DNA from: SAR324 cluster bacterium SAR324-CTD7B
GTDB taxonomy: Bacteria > SAR324 > NAC60-12
DNA length: 64,000 nucleotides
Reading direction: 5' to 3'
NCBI GenBank assembly: GCA_002082305.1
Contig: LSNO01000119.1
Location: 1-64,000, forward strand
Shown: one piece after another, positions 45,892 to 54,168 of the stretch
Position numbering within the stretch: position 1 is the stretch's first letter
How the letters are laid out: every line of letters begins with the position of its first letter
Program-made: the position numbers and the translations under genes
Notes under the pieces: generated by a model
Seen by the model: the letters and a program-made list of their open reading frames with translations, nothing else
Database searches by the model: none
What the model was told of the DNA's origin: nothing

Positions 45892-46009
45892 CCTTTGTCA
45901 TTCCGGGCGGTGCGTAGCATAGACCCGGAATCCAGGAGAAATGTTTCAGATCTTGTACTCAAGCTGAACGGTGACTCTGGATCCCGGATCAAGTCTGGGA
46001 TGACAAAGG
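45892..46009. repeat. 118-base palindromic intergenic repeat (REP/MITE-like)
   Basis: The outer ten bases CCTTTGTCAT are perfectly inverted at the two ends (45892-45901 and 46000-46009), and inner blocks GACCCGGAATCCAGG and CTGGATCCCGGATC are also near-inverted, so the whole folds into a long hairpin. The TCATTCCGGGC...CCCGGAATCCAG pattern is like dispersed palindromes found between genes in several proteobacteria. Only one copy was recognised in this window. Confidence 0.65.
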
Positions 46010-46149
46010 TAAAACTTTTTCAGTAAGACCTAAGTAATTCTACTCCAATATTCATACTGTAAACACTATTAGTTTGAATTTGGCCAAGTCTCAGGATAAG
46101 GTTAGATGCATTATTTCTGATCAACATCACCTGCCAATAAAATATCTTC

Positions 46150-47070
46150 ATGAAACTTGTTATCACAGACTCAGGACTTGGAGGTCTGTCTGTTTGTGCC
46201 AAGCTTCTGCAACTATTATCAGAACCTGCAGGGGCAAACCATCCAAATTATCCCGCTGACGATTTACAAATCACTTACATTAACGCTGTTCCTTCAAATA
46301 ATCGTGGATACAATTCCATGTCCGGAAGAGCGGAACAGCTTAAAACGTTTGAAATAATCCTCCGGAACACTGAAAAGATTTTTGCTCCGCATCACATTTT
46401 TGTCGCTTGTGGAACGCTGTCTGTACTATTGGATGACTTGGAGATTCCTTCTGAAAAAACTGTTAAAATTGAAGGGATTCTTCAAATTGGTGTCAAGATG
46501 CTTTTATCAAGTCTGCTCAATGATGCTCAATCATCGGCTATCATCTTTGGAACTCCCACAATGATTAATACCGAAACTTTTCAAAACGAACTGTTTAAGA
46601 AGGGTGTTGAGGAAATACGGATCATTTCCCAGGGTTGTCCGGATTTGGCAACCCAAATTTCTAATGATCCGGATAGCTCATTTGTAGAAGAACGTATCCG
46701 GCACTGGGTTCAAAAAGCCATGCTGAAATTGCCTGAAAAATACATAGATACTTTGCTGATTTTTCTTGCTTGTACTCATTATGGTTATCGTCAAGACCTT
46801 TTCCAAAAGGCTTTTAATGAAGAAGGATTCTGCAATATAACTCTGCTTAACCCAAATCTTGCTGCTGCTGAAAATTTAGTCAAAACCGTTTCTAATAATC
46901 TAAATCCCAGTTCAACTGAATCAAAGGCATTTTCTGTTGAGTTTGTAACACCTTATGCCATACCTGAACAGGAAATAATCACACTGACGCAATTACTGAG
47001 TCCTATCTCACCTGCAACGGCTGATGCACTTAATAATGCCAGGATTTGTCCAGAACTGCTTAATCCTTAA
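46150..47070 (+). CDS. Aspartate/glutamate racemase family protein (MurI-like, divergent)
   Basis: 306 residues. It begins MKLVITDSGLGGLSVCAKLL, like MurI (DSGVGGLSV), and has both catalytic cysteines: VACGTLSVLL (family IACNTAS) and LACTHYGY (family GCTHYP). The length is 30-40 residues greater than MurI. It may supply D-glutamate for peptidoglycan, or racemise another amino acid. It is 3 bases before the cupin-protein gene, so the two are probably co-expressed. Confidence 0.75.
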   Translation: MKLVITDSGLGGLSVCAKLLQLLSEPAGANHPNYPADDLQITYINAVPSNNRGYNSMSGRAEQLKTFEIILRNTEKIFAPHHIFVACGTLSVLLDDLEIPSEKTVKIEGILQIGVKMLLSSLLNDAQSSAIIFGTPTMINTETFQNELFKKGVEEIRIISQGCPDLATQISNDPDSSFVEERIRHWVQKAMLKLPEKYIDTLLIFLACTHYGYRQDLFQKAFNEEGFCNITLLNPNLAAAENLVKTVSNNLNPSSTESKAFSVEFVTPYAIPEQEIITLTQLLSPISPATADALNNARICPELLNP

Positions 47071-47073
47071 TCC

Positions 47074-48546
47074 ATGACTTCACGAGATTTTTCTATAAAA
47101 TACTTGCTTTCCTGTTTAGAAATTTCTCAGTTGCTTGAGTCTGAGTCAGGATCATCAATTTGGTTTGCACACCTCAATTTGCATGACTTTACTGAGGTTG
47201 AAATACCAGACGGAGGCAAAATCGCAGATTACTTACTTTCTGAAATGGACCTTCAGGAAGTTCAATTTTTCCTACTTTTAATCGAGCGAAAACGTTTAGA
47301 AACATGGACAGAAAACTCTGAACAGGTTTCCTTTCAGGAATTGATTGAAATCAAACTTCAAAAATCGAATCACAACAATAAAAACGCAACATTAAAAAAG
47401 CAAGGTAGTGTCTGGAAAAACAAGCTCGATCCGGAAACTCTCAAGGGAATAATCGTACAAAATCCTGATGCTCCACTCGAATCTGTGGCAAAAAACAGAC
47501 ATGCCGTAATAGTCAATCCGGAACAGTCTTTACGCCTCGAAGTCCTCAATATCCCAAAACCATGGGGACATGAAGGATGGTACACAGGAGTAGAAAAACG
47601 CGGTGTGGTGAAAGTTACAGACGAATATGGGAAAACAGAGTTACCTTATGCACTGAATATTTTTAAAAAACAAGTGCTTGCCGATCATCCGGAATCGCTG
47701 ATTTTGCTCAAAACACTAAATCCTGTTTCTGAGGATGTGATTGGAGATTTGTATTATGAAATGCATGAAAAGAAATGGGAAGTTTACGTGGTTACAGAAA
47801 TTGACCAAACAGCCTGGCCATCAGGAACAGGAATCATCAAGGCAGGACTGCATCCGGAGAAAATCAAGGATTATCAGGAAATACATGGGTCAAAATGGGT
47901 AGAAGTTCTGCTGAAAAATTTCAGGGAAACAATTGGTGAATATGAAAAAATACGACGCCAAATTGATGATTCTACCGAAGATATTCCGAATGAACTACAT
48001 GAACAGGAACTTAAACTAAGACAGAAAGCTTCAAATTTTGTTGGCGACTGTCAGGTAAAAGTTGGTGACATCATCAGCTTTCCGGTGTTTCAAATGCATT
48101 CTCTTCGACATGGAATTAAAGTCATTGAATTTCAAACACCGCACTACGAGCGTCTAATACTGATGTTCGCTCAAAAAGTTCTCACCCAAAATCATTGGGA
48201 TACTGATGACGCTTTAAACAAAATGCTCCCGGTAGTTTATGAACCTCCTGAACTTGAATGCTTACACAAATCCTCCGGTTTGCTGATAGAACGTTTTGTT
48301 GATTTTCCGCAATTTACGGCTGATCGAATTTGTTTGGAACCGGAAACTATTTGGGAGGATCAACTGGATGGAAAATACCATTTGCTAATTACCATCTCCG
48401 GACAGGCCAGTATTATACCTAAAAGTGGTTCTCCAGTTAAATTAAATCGTGAAGAGGCCCTGTTTTTACCTGTTGGTGTCGGTAGTTATCGGTTGGAAAG
48501 CACTGGAGAGATTCCACTAATTTGCTTAAAGGCAATACCGAAATAA
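47074..48546 (+). CDS. Phosphomannose-isomerase-like cupin protein
   Basis: 490 residues. The middle part has the type I phosphomannose isomerase feature PKPWGHEGWYTGVEKRG and the metal-site segment ISFPVFQMHSLRHGIKVIEFQTP, and the C-terminus is a second cupin barrel ending in LITISGQASIIP. The N-terminal 130 residues are unfamiliar. It could be a sugar-phosphate isomerase or a cupin regulator; the exact reaction is unclear. It is tightly linked to the racemase-like gene and to priA (3 bases). Confidence 0.65.
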   Translation: MTSRDFSIKYLLSCLEISQLLESESGSSIWFAHLNLHDFTEVEIPDGGKIADYLLSEMDLQEVQFFLLLIERKRLETWTENSEQVSFQELIEIKLQKSNHNNKNATLKKQGSVWKNKLDPETLKGIIVQNPDAPLESVAKNRHAVIVNPEQSLRLEVLNIPKPWGHEGWYTGVEKRGVVKVTDEYGKTELPYALNIFKKQVLADHPESLILLKTLNPVSEDVIGDLYYEMHEKKWEVYVVTEIDQTAWPSGTGIIKAGLHPEKIKDYQEIHGSKWVEVLLKNFRETIGEYEKIRRQIDDSTEDIPNELHEQELKLRQKASNFVGDCQVKVGDIISFPVFQMHSLRHGIKVIEFQTPHYERLILMFAQKVLTQNHWDTDDALNKMLPVVYEPPELECLHKSSGLLIERFVDFPQFTADRICLEPETIWEDQLDGKYHLLITISGQASIIPKSGSPVKLNREEALFLPVGVGSYRLESTGEIPLICLKAIPK

Positions 48547-48549
48547 TAC

Positions 48550-51006
48550 ATGATCGTTGAAGTTGCCCTAAATTTACCAATTCGAAAATCGTTTGATTAT
48601 CACTGGCCGGATAAACTTACTCTAGTTCCGGAAAAAGGATTACAAGTTCTTGTGCCTTTTGGAGCACAGAAAAAGGGTGGAGTCATCGTTCGTGTTAAAA
48701 AACATTCCGGAATTACTAGGCTAAAAAATGTTGAAACACTGGTCGACGAGGAACCACTTTTTTCTGAAGAATTACTGAAACTCACAAAATGGACTTCTGA
48801 GTACTATTTTTGCGCATGGGGTGAAACTCTTAATGCTGCAATTCCAGGTGGACTTGCCTTGCGTTTACGTACAACTTATACTCCCCAAACAACCTCACTT
48901 CCCGGCCTGGACACTCTGAGCCAAAAACCCCAGATCCTGATAGATACCCAATCAACATGGACACAACAGGAATGGCTTCAGTGCAACCCTGATGAACGTG
49001 ACCACCAACAACTGCGTAACTGGCTTTCCAAAGATCATGTTCAATCAACTCAGGTGTTACTTGGGCAAAAGACAAAGCCAAAAATGGAACGCTGGATACG
49101 TCTGCTCAAACCTGATAATCCGAAAAATTCCGTTTCTCGGCGTAAAACAAAAAGACAGCAAATATTTGAAATATTGAATGAAAATCGTGAAATATGTTGG
49201 AGCGACGTTCAAAACCGAGTCAATGCTCCATCACAGGCGTTAAAAAAACTAAAAGAAGAAGGTCATATTGAATTTTTTGAAAAAAGAGTTTACCGCCGAT
49301 TTATGGAAGGAGGACTTCCTGAAATAGAACCATTTAAGGAGTTAACTCCGGAACAGAAATCAGTTTTTGAAAAGCTTTCAGATTCACTGCAAAACGGAAC
49401 TTACCGTACTTATTTACTGGAAGGTATAACAGGAAGCGGAAAAACAGAGGTTTATCTTCATGCAGTCCGAGAAGCCCAGAAATTAGGGAAATCATGTTTG
49501 ATACTAGTACCTGAAATATCACTGACACCACAACTTGTGAACCGGTTCCGTTCACGTTTTGGGGACCACGTAGCAATCTTACATAGTGGTATGGATGATG
49601 GTGAACGCTTTGATGAGTGGTCAAGGGTACGTCATGGATTTGCATCAATTGTAATTGGAGCACGCAGTGCAGTCTTTTCTCCAATGAAAAACCTGGGACT
49701 GATTGTGATAGATGAAGAACATGATCCTTCCTACAAACAGGGCGAGACTCCGCGTTATCACGGACGAGATGTAGCTATTTTTCGCGGATATGAGGCAGGT
49801 GCAACAGTTTTACTTGGTTCGGCCACTCCTTCACTGGAATCTTCAAACAATGTAAGCAACGGTAAATATGAGCTTTTAAGCTTACCTTCACGCATTAATC
49901 AGGCACTCTTACCGGAAGTCAGGTTATTGGATATGAAAACGGTACCCGGACAGAAAGGAAGTCCGTACTTTTCCAGCGAGTTGGTTGAAGCCCTGCGCCT
50001 ACGTTTACTGAAGAAGGAGCAAAGTATTGTTTTTTTGAATCGTCGCGGATTTGCGCCTTTAGTCCGTTGTTCAAAATGCGAATCGACATTCACTTGCCCC
50101 AACTGCAGTCTGAGTTTGGTTTACCATCAAGTAGCAAATCAGGTGCAATGTCATCAATGTGACTTTGTTAAACCTCTGGTTCAGAGATGCCCTGAATGTG
50201 GAAGTGATCACGCACCAATAATAATAGGTACCGGAACCGAGCAAGTTGAAGAAAATCTTAAAATGTTTTTTCCTGCGGCCCGTATTTTACGCATGGATCG
50301 GGACACATTGCACGGCAAACATGCTCTTTCTAAAATGCACGATCGTATCCGCAGACACGAAGTAGATATCGTAATTGGAACACAATTAGTAACCAAAGGC
50401 CATGACTTCCCGGAAGTGACTCTTGTAGGAGTAATATTATCTGATTTATCGCTAAACATTCCGGATTTCCGTGCAAGTGAACGGACATTTCAACTATTAA
50501 CGCAAGTAGCTGGACGTGCCGGACGAGGTTATAAACCAGGTGAGGTGCTGATTCAAACTCATAATCCCAGGCACCATAGTTTACTTTGTGCAAAAGAACA
50601 CGATACCAGGCAATTCCGGGAACTGGAGCTTGAACGACGTCAGAATCTCCGGATGCCGCCTTTTCATTCACTGACTTTGGTTGTCTGCAGCAGTCCTCAT
50701 GAAAAACGAGCTGAAAATTTGATTTGGGAAATAGCCGAAAAGATTCAAAAGTTTTCTTCTAACAAAAACTATTCAAACACTGCCCAGTTTACCAGTGAGA
50801 TCAAACCGATTGATTCAGTACAAGTCATTGGACCGATAGAAGCACCGATGAAAAAATTGCGCAACCGTTTTCGCTGGCAGCTTTTACTGAAAGCAGATAA
50901 TGTACGACCCATTTTGCGTTTGTTAAAACAGGTTTTAGAAACACCACCTTCAACGAGACGTGATGAGTTGATTCAGATTGATGTAGATCCTCATCATTTG
51001 ATGTAA
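48550..51006 (+). CDS. priA: Primosomal protein N' (replication restart helicase PriA)
   Basis: 818 residues. An N-terminal DNA-binding domain is followed by the helicase core with Walker A GITGSGKTEVYL (about 294) and DEEHDPSYKQ, then the zinc-binding insert with paired cysteines (CSKCESTFTCPNC...CHQCDFVKPLVQRCPEC) and the C-terminal helicase motifs VTKGHDFPEVTLVG and QVAGRAGRG. It reloads the replicative helicase at stalled forks. Confidence 0.95.
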   Translation: MIVEVALNLPIRKSFDYHWPDKLTLVPEKGLQVLVPFGAQKKGGVIVRVKKHSGITRLKNVETLVDEEPLFSEELLKLTKWTSEYYFCAWGETLNAAIPGGLALRLRTTYTPQTTSLPGLDTLSQKPQILIDTQSTWTQQEWLQCNPDERDHQQLRNWLSKDHVQSTQVLLGQKTKPKMERWIRLLKPDNPKNSVSRRKTKRQQIFEILNENREICWSDVQNRVNAPSQALKKLKEEGHIEFFEKRVYRRFMEGGLPEIEPFKELTPEQKSVFEKLSDSLQNGTYRTYLLEGITGSGKTEVYLHAVREAQKLGKSCLILVPEISLTPQLVNRFRSRFGDHVAILHSGMDDGERFDEWSRVRHGFASIVIGARSAVFSPMKNLGLIVIDEEHDPSYKQGETPRYHGRDVAIFRGYEAGATVLLGSATPSLESSNNVSNGKYELLSLPSRINQALLPEVRLLDMKTVPGQKGSPYFSSELVEALRLRLLKKEQSIVFLNRRGFAPLVRCSKCESTFTCPNCSLSLVYHQVANQVQCHQCDFVKPLVQRCPECGSDHAPIIIGTGTEQVEENLKMFFPAARILRMDRDTLHGKHALSKMHDRIRRHEVDIVIGTQLVTKGHDFPEVTLVGVILSDLSLNIPDFRASERTFQLLTQVAGRAGRGYKPGEVLIQTHNPRHHSLLCAKEHDTRQFRELELERRQNLRMPPFHSLTLVVCSSPHEKRAENLIWEIAEKIQKFSSNKNYSNTAQFTSEIKPIDSVQVIGPIEAPMKKLRNRFRWQLLLKADNVRPILRLLKQVLETPPSTRRDELIQIDVDPHHLM

Positions 51007-51154
51007 AACATGACTAAGTTAAGAACAGATTTTAAGCCTGCAGTTAAAAGCAGTTTGCTGTATGGCAATTGTCTGCTACTCGGAAAACTTAACCAGTAAT
51101 TACGAATTTAATGTTTCAATGACAAATTTGTACGGTAAAATATAGAGTAAACAA

Positions 51155-51790
51155 ATGGATTTTACACAATGGAGCCAGTTAGCTTTAATCTGTGTCATGG
51201 GTGCAATGTCACCCGGCCCAAGTCTTGCGGTAATTTTACGAAATACTATCTCCGGAGGTAGGACTCAGGGTTTAATGAGTGGAGTCGGTCACGGTCTGGG
51301 TATTACATTCTATTCCGTGGTTGCGATAACTGGCCTGGTTGCTCTGTTAAAGACTGTTCCTAATTTTTTCCTGATAGCCCAAATAATTGGATCATTGTTT
51401 TTAATATTGCTTGGCGGCAAAATGATTATTTCCGGTATTGGTGGCGAACAGGATAATGGGGAACTAAAACAATCAACAATAACCGGGTACCGTGGTTTCA
51501 GTGAAGGTTTTTTGATTGCTTTTCTGAATCCTAAAATTGCAGTCTGGTTATTGGCACTTTTCAGTCAATTCGTACAGCCTGATGCTGACTTTACTGAACA
51601 GTTGGTAATGGTCTCAACTGTGGGGGGTGTTGATACAAGCTGGTACTGTCTTGTTGCATTTCTTGCTTCCTCCGGAGGACTTGTAAAAGCGCTGCAGCGC
51701 AATGCTAAACGTATAGACCTAATAATGGGTGTACTGCTGATTTTATTGGCTGCAGGGATGCTCTGGCGAGCATTTACACTTTTGAGTTAA
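51155..51790 (+). CDS. LysE/RhtB-family amino-acid exporter
   Basis: 211 residues with about six hydrophobic segments and the family motif GAMSPGPSLAVILRNTISGGRTQGLMSG near the N-terminus (shown by GAMSPGPSLAV). LysE/RhtB proteins export amino acids or small solutes across the inner membrane. It is 14 bases before a GNAT gene, possibly an operon. Confidence 0.87.
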   Translation: MDFTQWSQLALICVMGAMSPGPSLAVILRNTISGGRTQGLMSGVGHGLGITFYSVVAITGLVALLKTVPNFFLIAQIIGSLFLILLGGKMIISGIGGEQDNGELKQSTITGYRGFSEGFLIAFLNPKIAVWLLALFSQFVQPDADFTEQLVMVSTVGGVDTSWYCLVAFLASSGGLVKALQRNAKRIDLIMGVLLILLAAGMLWRAFTLLS

Positions 51791-51804
51791 AACGGACAAC
51801 ATTC

Positions 51805-52287
51805 ATGAAAATTCGTGAAGCTGTAAAAGAGGACTTTGAACAGATTTGGATTATTTTTCAGCATATTGTTTCTGCAGGTGAAACCTATGCTTATCCCGTA
51901 GAGACAAGTAAAGAAGAAGCTTTTCAAATTTGGATGGAGCAGCCACACAAAACCTTTGTCTGCGTTGAACAGCAGCACATTTTTGGGACTTACTATCTAA
52001 AACCAAATAATCCCGGCCAAGGCAGTCATGTTTGCAACTGCGGTTATATGGTTTCGCCCGACGCCAGAGGGAAAGGATTGGCGACACTGATGTGTGAACA
52101 CTCACAAAAAGCAGCCAAAGAGCTGGACTACAAAGCAATGCAATTCAACCTCGTAGTAGTCAGTAATGAGCAGGCAATCCGCTTATGGACCAGATTGGGA
52201 TTTGAAACTGTCGGAAGAATTACCAAAGCATTCCTGCATCCAAAACTTGGTTATGTGGATGCATTGCTCATGTACAAATGGCTCTAA
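51805..52287 (+). CDS. GNAT-family N-acetyltransferase
   Basis: 160 residues. The acetyl-CoA-binding region is VSPDARGKGLATLMCEHSQ, and the C-terminal NEQAIRLWTRLGFETVGR is the typical beta-alpha end. The acceptor is unknown. Confidence 0.87.
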   Translation: MKIREAVKEDFEQIWIIFQHIVSAGETYAYPVETSKEEAFQIWMEQPHKTFVCVEQQHIFGTYYLKPNNPGQGSHVCNCGYMVSPDARGKGLATLMCEHSQKAAKELDYKAMQFNLVVVSNEQAIRLWTRLGFETVGRITKAFLHPKLGYVDALLMYKWL

Positions 52288-52381
52288 AAAGAAAATGTAT
52301 CTGTCCTTTAAGGTTGTCATACCATATGCTTAATATACTTAAATTAAGCCTGATATCAATCTTTTGTAACTAAAAACACCT

Positions 52382-52633
52382 ATGCTGAAGGCTATAAGTG
52401 AATTAGTGGCGAAACTTCCATGGTCGATGATAATCCTGTTTTGTCTTACTTTGGGACTTGCTCCATTTTTCCCTATACCCCACGTGTGGGAAAAATTAAA
52501 AATGTTTTCTTCGGGACCCCTTGTCAGGCCAATCGATTGGTTCGATTTAATAATGCATGCTGCACCATGGATTTTACTTTTGATTAAAATAGTTTTAACT
52601 ATGAAAGAAAATGGTGTTACAGATAACAGTTGA
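52382..52633 (+). CDS. Small two-helix membrane protein, unknown
   Basis: 83 residues with two hydrophobic segments (about 13-29 and 58-73) around a conserved-looking polar loop HVWEKLKMFSSGPLVRPIDW. Proteins of this form are often auto-annotated as 'RND transporter', which is not supported by size; the function is unknown. Confidence 0.7.
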   Translation: MLKAISELVAKLPWSMIILFCLTLGLAPFFPIPHVWEKLKMFSSGPLVRPIDWFDLIMHAAPWILLLIKIVLTMKENGVTDNS

Positions 52634-52727
52634 AATTGTTCCCAGTCTTTGAATTGAAGTCAATAATCCAAATTTATAACGACTTCTGCTGAATTTAGCT
52701 GTCAGTGACTCCGTTAGAATTACAACA

Positions 52728-53537
52728 CTAATTAATATTAAGATTTTGAAAAGAATTTTCACGTTCCGAAATCATTTTCAATTCTTCAACACTCCAGAAC
52801 TGACGTTTCCATTTTAATTGAAAAGTTTCCTGCAGGCAGTCCAGAAACATCTGTCTTAATTTTTTTTGGGCAAGTCCTGGATAAACCCCCGCAGTTTCAA
52901 GTGAGTGCATTTCTCTACGCAGATCATCCTCTGCTGCATGTGGGAATATTTGGATTATCTGGGGTATAGAATCTTTGAGAGGAATAGAACCATGCTGAAG
53001 AAACACTCTGCATGAAGATGAATGAGAACTGCGTAAATTTCTTACACGTTGTGCATTGCCAATAATTTTTCTACCTTCAACCAATATTTCATATACAGCA
53101 GGATCTGCAAAGCAGATATGCGAGTCAGATTTTTTCTTTTGACGGTCTATGGCTTTCAATACAGGATTAAGTCCCAACTTTTTAAAAAAGGCATAAAATC
53201 CTTTTGCCAGATAGCGGTAGTTGTCTAATACACCTCCGGAAAAATGCTGATCCAGGACTCCGCCAACAATGGAGTAAGTCAGGTCAAAACCATGTAAAAC
53301 AGCTTTTCCGCCCGTTGAACGGCGGACAATTGGGATTTCAAGTCTCCCGCATACATCCAAATCAATTAGATTGTCCAATATTTCATTACGCCCCAGTGAA
53401 AGAGTAGTACATTCCCAGTCATAAATTCTAAATACTGGATTAGCATCCTGAGAATAATTTTCTAACAGCACCTGATCTGCTGCCATATTGAAACTGCCGG
53501 TACGGGGAATGTCCTCGATCAGACGCCAGATTCGCAT
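52728..53537 (-). CDS. Lipoate-protein ligase/octanoyltransferase (LplA/LipM family)
   Basis: 269 residues of the BPL/LplA/LipB fold. Visible are VRRSTGGKAVLHG (about 71-83; the family RRxTGGGAV), a cysteine in HICFADPAVYEI (as in LipM-type octanoyltransferases) and the catalytic-lysine motif GRKIIGNAQR. It attaches octanoyl or lipoyl groups to dehydrogenase or GcvH domains. It is transcribed toward the small membrane gene; ebfC lies 236 bases upstream. Confidence 0.85.
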   Translation of the reverse strand: MRIWRLIEDIPRTGSFNMAADQVLLENYSQDANPVFRIYDWECTTLSLGRNEILDNLIDLDVCGRLEIPIVRRSTGGKAVLHGFDLTYSIVGGVLDQHFSGGVLDNYRYLAKGFYAFFKKLGLNPVLKAIDRQKKKSDSHICFADPAVYEILVEGRKIIGNAQRVRNLRSSHSSSCRVFLQHGSIPLKDSIPQIIQIFPHAAEDDLRREMHSLETAGVYPGLAQKKLRQMFLDCLQETFQLKWKRQFWSVEELKMISERENSFQNLNIN

Positions 53538-53773
53538 TTTTAATTAACAAATAGTGTAATAACAAAATTATAAGCAATAATAACAACCCTTTTTATCTGT
53601 GATTTCAACAATATAGATTTAACAAAAAATCTTTCAGCAGTCAGCTTATTTGCTATTATATTTCAACCTGAGCTGACAGCTGAAAACTGACAGCTAAATC
53701 TTTGGCTATTACAAACCTACTTAAAACTGGAAAAAAGTCCGGCTGTTTGAATTTTCGTTCAGACAATATTTGA

Positions 53774-54109
53774 TTATGATTTTGGATTGAGAATACTTGA
53801 TAAATCCAGTCCTCCTGTCATTTTTCCTATTTGCTGCCCAAGAGAGTTCTGCATATTTTGCTGGCTTTGTCTGAGTCCTTCATTGACTGCAGAAAGGATT
53901 AAATCCTGTAGAGTCTCAATGTCATCTGCATCTACAACTTCCGGATCAATTTCAATGCTTATTGCTTCCTGCTTTCCATTGAAAGTCATCTTCACCATCT
54001 CTCCACCAACAGAAACAGAAAAAATCTGTTTGGCAAGTTCCTCCTGTTGCTGTTTCATAGTCTCAGAAAGTTCCTGAGCCTTTTTCATCATTTCATTCAT
54101 ATCAATCAT
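53774..54109 (-). CDS. ebfC: Nucleoid-associated protein YbaB/EbfC
   Basis: 111 residues. N-terminal MNEMMKKAQELSETMKQQQEE coil region and VKMTFNGKQEAISIEIDPEV core are diagnostic. A dimeric DNA-bridging protein usually found behind dnaX, as here (60 bases from the dnaX stop). Confidence 0.92.
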   Translation of the reverse strand: MIDMNEMMKKAQELSETMKQQQEELAKQIFSVSVGGEMVKMTFNGKQEAISIEIDPEVVDADDIETLQDLILSAVNEGLRQSQQNMQNSLGQQIGKMTGGLDLSSILNPKS

Positions 54110-54168
54110 AATTTTATCCCTTAGTTTAAAGTTTAATCTATTTTAAATTATTGTGGTTCAAATTATCT

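Noticed and set aside
53671-53696. Short direct repeats of CTGACAGCT near 53.68 kb
   Set aside because: Two copies only, in a simple AT-rich gap; no structure or target duplication to support a mobile element.
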